In this document: positions 10,601 through 14,269 of the stretch, piece after piece
How positions within the stretch are numbered: the stretch's first letter is position 1
Layout: each line of letters begins with the position of its first letter
Source of the DNA: Elusimicrobiota bacterium
Lineage (GTDB): Bacteria; Elusimicrobiota; Elusimicrobia; 2-01-FULL-59-12; JACPXA01
Reading direction: 5' to 3'
Length of the DNA stretch: 14,269 nucleotides
Assembly: GCA_016196785.1 (NCBI GenBank)
Contig: JACPXA010000181.1
Span: 1-14,269, forward strand
The notes under the pieces: generated by a model
What the model was told of the DNA's origin: nothing
What the model saw: only the letters and a program-made list of their open reading frames with translations
The model's database searches: none
Translations under genes and position numbers: made by a program

Positions 10601-10785
10601 TGGCCTTGGTCGTCATTGGAGGTGTCTTGGTCTCCACCTTTCTCACGCTCTTTGTAGTCCCCTGCGCCTATAGCGTGGTGTCCCGCCTGGAGGGTCATCG
10701 CCATGCCGAGGATCTCCAAAAGGCCCTGAGGGAGCTCGGAGAAGTCGAGGGGCATAAAGAGATCGCTGCGCCGGTCGGAGGATAG
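7630..10785 (+). CDS. RND efflux pump, inner membrane permease (AcrB/HAE1-like)
   Basis: A 1051-residue proton-driven exporter of the hydrophobe/amphiphile efflux class, the full family length. The N-terminus SDISIKNPVFAWMLMAGLIV is the standard cytoplasmic lead and first transmembrane helix. The periplasmic pore domain follows (SQLPDVDFPVVTVSVSWEGA; EVTDLIEDAVMGVEGI). TM4 carries the paired aspartates D403-D404 in GIVVDDAIMVLENI, matching D407/D408 of AcrB. The second half repeats the layout: a helix near residue 525, a periplasmic loop with EFVPSQDMSQLFV, then TM8-TM12. GIVKKNSILLVDF (926-938) has the conserved lysine (K928 or K929) that pairs with the TM4 aspartates. The proton-relay residues are therefore present. 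It is co-transcribed with the TolC gene. No membrane-fusion (HlyD/AcrA-like) adaptor gene is beside it, so the adaptor is encoded elsewhere or absent. Drug or lipid export cannot be told apart, and metal export (HME class) is less likely from the motifs. Confidence 0.95.
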   Translation: MTLSDISIKNPVFAWMLMAGLIVFGWIGFSRMGISQLPDVDFPVVTVSVSWEGAAPEVMETEVTDLIEDAVMGVEGIREVSSTSRQGGATVSVEFELSRNIDVALREVQTKIAQAQRNLPKDMDPPIVTKTNPEDQPIMWIALTGDRPRRELMDLTKDYLKDRLTTVSGVGDVFLGGYLEPNLRVWLDAEAMRQRELTADDVSDALQLGHVEVPAGRIETETHELNIRVLGEASSVEEFSHLIIPGRRGSPLWRTFRIKDVATVEDGLADLRRISRSMGRPAVGLGIRKQRGSNAVAVGRAVKTRLQELKKGLPPGLSLDVVFDGTKFIEDSTRELNFTLLLSAILTALVCWLFLGSWSSTLNVLLAIPTSIIGAFIIMFFMGFTLNTFTLLGLSLVIGIVVDDAIMVLENIVRYREHGLSRVKAAIVGAREITPAATAASLAILAIFVPVIFMKGIIGKFFYQFGITISVAVMLSLLEALTLAPMRCSQFLEVGHTTLIGRGMDRLMGRVTQGYRRLLARCLAHRWKILIAACLLFVVSLSLGKVLKKEFVPSQDMSQLFVRLQTPLGSSIEFTDHVTSQAEAFVMGRPELERYFAAIGGFGGSEVNTAMMFLTLKPPAQRPIPTGRKRPLTQQELMPIIRQGLAKIPGMKRAVIQDLSQSGFTAQRGFPVEFTIRGQDGDKLASLGEQITKKMEVSGFMTDVDTDYQFGMPEVRVVPDRSQAAARGVSIASIGNTINAMIGGVRAGKYTRGGKRYDIRLRLVAQDRHRPQDIGKIWVRNNRGEVIQLSDVVAVREKPTLLTITRRNRERAIGIFANVAPGKSQGEALTALEKIGKEVLPEGYRIVLSGSAQTFKESFGSLVFALVLGIFVAYMVLASQYNSFLHPWIILLALPFSVTGAFIALVLGHQSLNIYSMIGLILLMGIVKKNSILLVDFTNERRKQGLDLTEALLEACPIRFRPIVMTSVATITAAIPPALGIGPGAETRIPMALVVIGGVLVSTFLTLFVVPCAYSVVSRLEGHRHAEDLQKALRELGEVEGHKEIAAPVGG

Positions 10786-10818
10786 AACCATACGAGAATT
10801 TTTGTATCCTGTTAATCA

Positions 10819-12048
10819 ATGAAGAACGTATCAGAACGCATCAGGGTTGAAGGTCATATTATCGATTCCCTCACCCTCAGCAAGGTACTGGACCGGATCA
10901 TGGAGCTGGGCGGGCAGTTTGTCATCGAGAAAGTCCAGGTCGGTCAACGGCAGGAGGAGACGAGTTCGGCTGTGCTCAAAGTCAGCGCCGAGACCCAGGT
11001 TGTCCTCGATGGGATCATCCGACGGCTTCGGGATCTTGGAGCGGAGGTACTTGATCAGGGAGATGCCCGCCTTGCTCGGGCGCCCAAGGATGGGGTGTTC
11101 CCGGAAAGGTTCTACGCCACCACGAATTTAGAAACCTGGGTCCGCGGTCAAGGACGGTGGATCAAGGTGGACCACGCGGAGATGGACTGTGGGATTCGCG
11201 TGGATCTCCGGCGACGGCTGGCAGAGGCCGTTCGATTTGCCGCCGTGAAGCGGGGGGAGTGGTTTGTGATCGGTCATCAGGGGGTCAAGGTGACACCCCT
11301 TCAGCGGCCTCGGGAAACCGAGGTGTTTGAGTTTATGACCAGCGAGGCTTCCACCGAGAAGCCGAAGATTGCACTCATCCATAAAATTGCTAGGGAGATC
11401 AAACGAATCCGCGCCGGACGGCGGGGGAAGATTCTCCTGGTGGCTGGTCCGGCGGTGGTCCATGCCGGGGCGAGGGAAGACCTTGCCTGGCTGATTGCAC
11501 ACGGCTATGTGGATGTGCTCTTTGCGGGGAATGCGCTGGCAACACATGATCTGGAAGCCGCGATGTTTGGGACCTCCTTGGGGTTAAGCCTGAAGAGCGG
11601 TGGGATCACCCACGGGGGGCATGAGCATCACCTCCGAGCGATCAATCGGGTGCGGGGGGTGGGCTCGATCCAGAAGGCGATCCAGAAGGGATGGATTCGA
11701 GACGGCATCTGTTATTCATTGGTCAAACACAAGGTGCCCTTTGTGTTAGCCGGTTCGATTCGGGATGACGGTCCCCTCCCGGAGACGATCACCGACGTCA
11801 TGAAAGCGCAAGAGGTCATGCGCCGTCACCTGCCCGGTGTCCAGCTTGCGCTCTTATTAGCCACCACCCTCCACGCGGTCGCGACCGGTAATCTTCTCCC
11901 AGGGTCGGTGCGGACGGTCTGCGTGGATATGAACCCCTCTTCCGTGGTGAAGTTAAACGACCGGGGGACGCTCCAGTCAGTCGGGTTTGTTACGGATGTG
12001 GGATACTTCCTCCGGGAGCTCCGAAGAGCCTTGGCCTTGGGGACGTAG
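10819..12048 (+). CDS. TIGR00300-type ornithine cyclodeaminase (LOR/SDH-domain protein)
   Basis: A 409-residue cytoplasmic protein matching the archaeal-type ornithine cyclodeaminase family (TIGR00300), also the C-terminal half of cyanobacterial AgrE/ArgZ. The expected reaction is ornithine to proline plus ammonia, using NAD. Residues 8-80 form the small LOR/SDH domain (VEGHIIDSLTLSKVLDRIME). The central part has VDHAEMDCGIRVD near 117-129. The nucleotide-binding half has GPAVVHAGAREDLAWLIAHG (210-229), LFAGNALATHDLE (234-246), GGHEHHLRAINRVRG (266-280), AGSIRDDGPLPETITDV (311-327), TTLHAVATGNLLPG (349-362) and CVDMNPSSVVKL (368-379). The last residues ALALGT and the TAG stop come from a 23-bp direct repeat, and a second copy of the native C-terminus lies downstream, so the end is rearranged but the fold should be intact. 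It lies 33 nt after the pump gene with no clear Shine-Dalgarno. TATCCT (10805-10810) could be a -10 for its own transcript. The archaeal family was first known only as a conserved unknown. Confidence 0.9.
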   Translation: MKNVSERIRVEGHIIDSLTLSKVLDRIMELGGQFVIEKVQVGQRQEETSSAVLKVSAETQVVLDGIIRRLRDLGAEVLDQGDARLARAPKDGVFPERFYATTNLETWVRGQGRWIKVDHAEMDCGIRVDLRRRLAEAVRFAAVKRGEWFVIGHQGVKVTPLQRPRETEVFEFMTSEASTEKPKIALIHKIAREIKRIRAGRRGKILLVAGPAVVHAGAREDLAWLIAHGYVDVLFAGNALATHDLEAAMFGTSLGLSLKSGGITHGGHEHHLRAINRVRGVGSIQKAIQKGWIRDGICYSLVKHKVPFVLAGSIRDDGPLPETITDVMKAQEVMRRHLPGVQLALLLATTLHAVATGNLLPGSVRTVCVDMNPSSVVKLNDRGTLQSVGFVTDVGYFLRELRRALALGT

Positions 12049-12076
12049 CTGCTTTGGCCTTGGGGACGTAGCTGCT
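12031..12076 (+). repeat. 23-bp direct repeat, two copies, carrying the stop codon of the cyclodeaminase gene
   Basis: Two identical 23-bp units (TTGGCCTTGGGGACGTAGCT plus GCT) stand head to tail at 12031-12053 and 12054-12076. The first unit contains the in-frame stop GGG-ACG-TAG at 12046-12048, so the last codons of the cyclodeaminase are repeat-derived. The second unit supplies the left arm of the adjoining inverted repeat. Perfect identity suggests a recent duplication, for instance slippage. Confidence 0.85.
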
Positions 12077-12127
12077 TTGTTGCCTTTCGCAGCCGTCGTC
12101 ATAAGGCAGAAAGGCAACTACGTCCCC
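12062..12127. repeat. Imperfect inverted repeat (REP/MITE-like hairpin) between the arginine-pathway genes
   Basis: The inner arms GTTGCCTTTC (12079-12088) and GAAAGGCAAC (12109-12118) pair perfectly over 10 bp around a 20-nt loop. The outer arms GGGGACGTA (12062-12070) and TACGTCCCC (12119-12127) pair over 9 bp, with 8 unpaired nt (12071-12078) on the left only. The arms also hold AAGGCA twice. The shape suggests a small non-autonomous mobile element or REP-like sequence of the kind moved by RAYT transposases (inference). No transposase is in the window. In RNA it would form a strong hairpin between the two cistrons. There is no U-run after it, so it is not a standard intrinsic terminator. 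Confidence 0.7.
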
Positions 12128-12133
12128 CCCTTA

Positions 12134-12181
12134 GATGTCGGGTACTTCTTACGAGAACTTCATCGAGCCTTAACTGGTTAA
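12134..12181 (+). pseudogene. Orphan second copy of the cyclodeaminase C-terminus
   Basis: These 48 nt read DVGYFLRELHRALTG plus TAA. The intact gene has DVGYFLRELRRAL at 11995-12033. Over 39 compared nt, 28 are identical. Of 11 differences, nine are synonymous and two lie in one codon (Arg to His). The offset is 139 nt, so the copy is out of frame with the gene and has no start of its own. Its TAA ends 1 nt before the ATG of the dihydrolase gene, as expected if this was once the true end of the cyclodeaminase gene in a tight operon. The synonymous pattern says the two copies diverged while both were translated, that is, as alleles in different lineages, not after a local duplication. Confidence 0.75.
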
Positions 12182-12182
12182 G

Positions 12183-12989
12183 ATGCGGGTTTTGATGTGC
12201 CCACCGACCCATTTTCGAATCGCCTATGAGATCAACGCCTGGATGGATCGCCGCCGTCAGCCTGACTCGAGGCTGGCTCAACTCCAGTGGGACCGTCTCG
12301 TGGTCACCCTCCGTTCTCTAGGAGCGCGGATTGAGCTCATTCAACCCAATCCCCGCCAACCCGATATGGTGTTTACCGCCAATGCCGGGTTGATTCGTGG
12401 ACAACGGTTTATCCCTAGCAACTTCCGTTATCAAGAGCGTCGCGGCGAACGACGGTACTTTGTTCGCTACTTTCATCAGCGTGGATACCAGGTCACCCCC
12501 ATCAGCCCTGGTTCATCCTTTGAAGGGGAAGGAGACGTCTTGCCCTACCGCGACCTGCTCTTTGCCGGGTTCCGCCAGCGTTCCGATATCCGATCTCACC
12601 AGGGGCTTGGCCAACTCCTGCCTCAGCGGGTGATCTCCCTCGAACTGGTGGACCCCAAGTTCTATCACCTCGACACCTGTTTCCTACCGCTCGATAGCCG
12701 CTCCGTCCTGTTCTACCCCGGGGCCTTTGACCGGTATGGCCAACGGGCGATCCGAGAGTTCGTGGCAAACCCCATTCCCGTGACGCGGGAAGAAGCCCTT
12801 CGGTTTGTCTGTAATGGGGTGGTCCTCAGGAAGACCATCCTCATGAACCAACCCAGCCGGCGGCTTATCCAACTCCTCAAACAACTCAGCTATCGGGTGC
12901 AAGACACCCCCACCAGCGAATTCCTCAAGGCGGGTGGCAGCTGTAAGTGTCTCGTGCTTACCCTGTCTAAACCGCCCTCTTCCATCTAG
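12183..12989 (+). CDS. Arginine dihydrolase-type amidinohydrolase (N-terminal half of AgrE/ArgZ)
   Basis: A 268-residue cytoplasmic enzyme of the guanidino-group-modifying superfamily, closest in motifs to the arginine dihydrolase domain of AgrE/ArgZ (arginine to ornithine, carbon dioxide and ammonia). Motifs in order: MCPPTHF (5-11) and EINAWM (16-21), with an asparagine as in ArgZ; DMVFTANAGL (61-70) with N67; FEGEGDVLPY (113-122); the catalytic-type histidine H162 in YHLDTCFLPL (161-170); and TSEFLKAGGSCKCL (244-257), where C256 in KCL is the probable nucleophile and C254 the alternative. The asparagine in EINAWM is what separates dihydrolases from deiminases that stop at citrulline, so dihydrolase is preferred, but dimethylarginine-type hydrolases share the fold. 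ATG 12183 is 1 nt after the TAA of the orphan cyclodeaminase end, with only a weak upstream GGTTAAG. Coupling from the present cyclodeaminase stop, 134 nt away, is probably lost. Confidence 0.87.
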   Translation: MRVLMCPPTHFRIAYEINAWMDRRRQPDSRLAQLQWDRLVVTLRSLGARIELIQPNPRQPDMVFTANAGLIRGQRFIPSNFRYQERRGERRYFVRYFHQRGYQVTPISPGSSFEGEGDVLPYRDLLFAGFRQRSDIRSHQGLGQLLPQRVISLELVDPKFYHLDTCFLPLDSRSVLFYPGAFDRYGQRAIREFVANPIPVTREEALRFVCNGVVLRKTILMNQPSRRLIQLLKQLSYRVQDTPTSEFLKAGGSCKCLVLTLSKPPSSI

Positions 12990-12999
12990 CTCCCCTCTC

Positions 13000-13027
13000 G
13001 CTCGGTTGGGGAGAACCCCAACGGAGC
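13000..13027 (+). terminator. Hairpin after the dihydrolase gene, possible terminator
   Basis: GCTCGGTTGGGG and CCCCAACGGAGC form a 12-bp stem with one mismatch (fifth base) and an AGAA tetraloop, starting 11 nt after the stop codon at 12989. The position fits an operon-end terminator, but no run of T follows directly (the next bases are ACTACAATGCGC, then TTTT). Intrinsic termination would be weak. It could instead protect the 3' end of the mRNA. Confidence 0.45.
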
Positions 13028-13142
13028 ACTACAATGCGCTTTTGGGGCGTCCCTCCCACAGAATTTACAAGTTAGTTACCTCTTCTTAAGGCGGTGTTAA
13101 TCTCTCTCTGGTACACTCAATACAGTGCCTGGAACAACGACC

Positions 13143-14269
13143 ATGCTACGTGCCACACCCTCATTCAAACCAAGGAAGCAGATACCCCGGTGGACATCTG
13201 TCGGGATGGCCTTGGTGTATGTCTACGCCTCGATCATCGCGCCACCGCTCCTTCAAGCGTCCTTCTGGGAAAGTCGCCGCATCGCGCTTCGACATCAACG
13301 CCAAAATCCCCGCGAAGTGCTCGAAACCACGGTGCGGCACGGGCTGCCCGCCGAGACGCCCCACTGGGTCGTTGAAACCGCCGCCGCGATCGCGCCACTC
13401 GGTGTCATTCGCTCTGTCCATCTCCCCACGCCGCATCCAACCCGACTGGTCCTTTTGATCCAAGATGCTCACGGCCTGCCCGAGGTCCAGCATCGCCTGG
13501 CCAACCTGCTCCAGTGGTGGGCGGGCCACCATCGCTTGCGCCTCATCGGGCTGGAGGGATCCTCCAGCCGGTTTGACCTCGAACCCTTTCGGCAGTTTCC
13601 GTCTCCCAGGATCTTGCAGGATGTCGCTCGACACCTGACGGACCTCGGTCTCTTGTCCGGTCCCGAGCTGGCGGGGTTGACCACATCCCAAGCGCTCACC
13701 CTACAGGGGGTAGAGCAGCCGGCGTCTTACGAGCAGCACGTACGGTTGTTCAAACGGCTTATCGCTCTGCAGGCACAGAGCCGCACTGACATCGCCGCAG
13801 CGTCCAACCAGCTCCAACGTTGGCGGTCGCGTTCCTCCTCACATGCGAACCCCGCTGAACCGGCCCAACAGTTTTTTAACGAACTCGTCAGCGACTTAGC
13901 GCTGCTAGAGAAACTCGTCGCCCTCCGATTAACGCCTGCAGAGTGGGACCTCTATCAAACTCGACGTCCCTTCCTGTCGCAATGGCCTCAGCGTCTCGCC
14001 TCGCTCACACAACAGTGGCCTCTCAAGAGTGACGAAACCCTCCTGGAGCGGTCGCTGCCACTCTTTGAACAGTTTTATGAAGCGGCTGTCCACCGCAATC
14101 GTTGGATGACGGCTCGTCTTCTCCAGGCGATGCGCGACGAACAACAACCATTGGCCGCACTGGTCGCTGGAGGATTCCACACGCCGGGGTTGGAGCGGGA
14201 GCTCAAACGGTGCGGGGTGGGGTTTCTCACGGTCACCCCGCTTGTGAGTCACGTTCCTGAACGGTACGA
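13143..14269 (+). CDS. Partial unknown protein with N-terminal membrane anchor, possibly TraB/ChaN-like
   Basis: The frame is open from ATG 13143 to the window end (375 full codons, no stop), so the C-terminus is missing. I chose this start because GGAA lies 8 nt upstream and it precedes a basic stretch (RATPSFKPRKQIPR) followed by a hydrophobic segment (SVGMALVYVYASIIAPPLL, about 19-37), which looks like a signal peptide or membrane anchor. The body is not a family I can name. VLLIQDAHGLPEVQHRLANL (103-122) and, after a short gap, LIGLEGSSSRFDLEPF resemble the histidine-plus-glutamate start of TraB/ChaN/Ere-like domains. A long charged helical part follows, then LAALVAGGFHTPGLERELKR and VGFLTVTPLVSHV close to the edge, reminiscent of the same fold. 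This assignment rests on remembered motif patterns only. It is separated from the dihydrolase gene by 153 nt and a hairpin, so it probably has its own promoter. TACACT at 13112-13117 is a poor -10 candidate. Confidence 0.72.
   Translation, partial: MLRATPSFKPRKQIPRWTSVGMALVYVYASIIAPPLLQASFWESRRIALRHQRQNPREVLETTVRHGLPAETPHWVVETAAAIAPLGVIRSVHLPTPHPTRLVLLIQDAHGLPEVQHRLANLLQWWAGHHRLRLIGLEGSSSRFDLEPFRQFPSPRILQDVARHLTDLGLLSGPELAGLTTSQALTLQGVEQPASYEQHVRLFKRLIALQAQSRTDIAAASNQLQRWRSRSSSHANPAEPAQQFFNELVSDLALLEKLVALRLTPAEWDLYQTRRPFLSQWPQRLASLTQQWPLKSDETLLERSLPLFEQFYEAAVHRNRWMTARLLQAMRDEQQPLAALVAGGFHTPGLERELKRCGVGFLTVTPLVSHVPERY

Noticed and set aside
11987..12181. 64-codon frame ending in the orphan C-terminal copy, as a separate small gene
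   Set aside because: Its first part is the cyclodeaminase read out of frame and its middle is repeat sequence. Only the last 15 codons are meaningful, and they are a relic.

Overview
The window reads as chromosomal DNA of a Gram-negative, moderately GC-rich bacterium. Lines counted by eye in the efflux genes are about 55-63% G+C. An outer-membrane TolC-type channel next to an inner-membrane RND pump shows two membranes. The pairing of a TIGR00300-type ornithine cyclodeaminase with an arginine-dihydrolase-type amidinohydrolase would fit a deep-branching phylum such as Nitrospirota or Methylomirabilota better than an enteric. That placement is inference and weak.

Region 1 (about 1-3840, all minus strand) is an accessory island with lower G+C (counted lines mostly 43-53%). 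It reads, in transcription order, as a large DNA methyltransferase with an N-terminal DUF1156-like segment and six CxxC pairs, then a PD-(D/E)XK endonuclease overlapping it by 20 nt with its own GTG start, then a third gene cut by the window edge. The third gene begins with what looks like a beta-sandwich (concanavalin-like) domain. The first two form a restriction-modification pair. The third, 46 nt behind, may be an unrecognised extra component.

Region 2 (3979-6261, minus) is a DUF255/COG1331 protein, a thioredoxin-fold domain joined to an alpha-barrel. Region 3 (6309-10785, plus) is divergent from it and holds a TolC-family channel and an AcrB-like HAE1 RND pump, 16 nt apart, with no periplasmic adaptor gene beside them. 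The 47-nt divergent spacer has a -10-like hexamer facing each way, placed so that transcripts could start almost at the initiation codons.

Region 4 (10819-12989, plus) holds two separate genes matching the two halves of the cyanobacterial fused enzyme AgrE/ArgZ: the ornithine cyclodeaminase/TIGR00300 half first, then the arginine dihydrolase half. Together they would convert arginine to ornithine and then proline, releasing ammonia. Between them lies a scar. A 23-bp direct repeat carries the present stop codon. A long imperfect inverted repeat follows. Then comes a second, codon-diverged copy of the cyclodeaminase C-terminus (DVGYFLRELHRALTG plus stop) that ends 1 nt before the dihydrolase ATG. 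This is the most unusual structure in the window and suggests that an invading element plus allelic replacement rebuilt the 3' end of the gene.

Region 5 (13143-end, plus) is a partial, unassigned protein with an N-terminal hydrophobic segment, preceded by a hairpin at 13000-13027. I saw no tRNA, rRNA, CRISPR array or complete insertion sequence. No gene-free stretch exceeds 300 nt.
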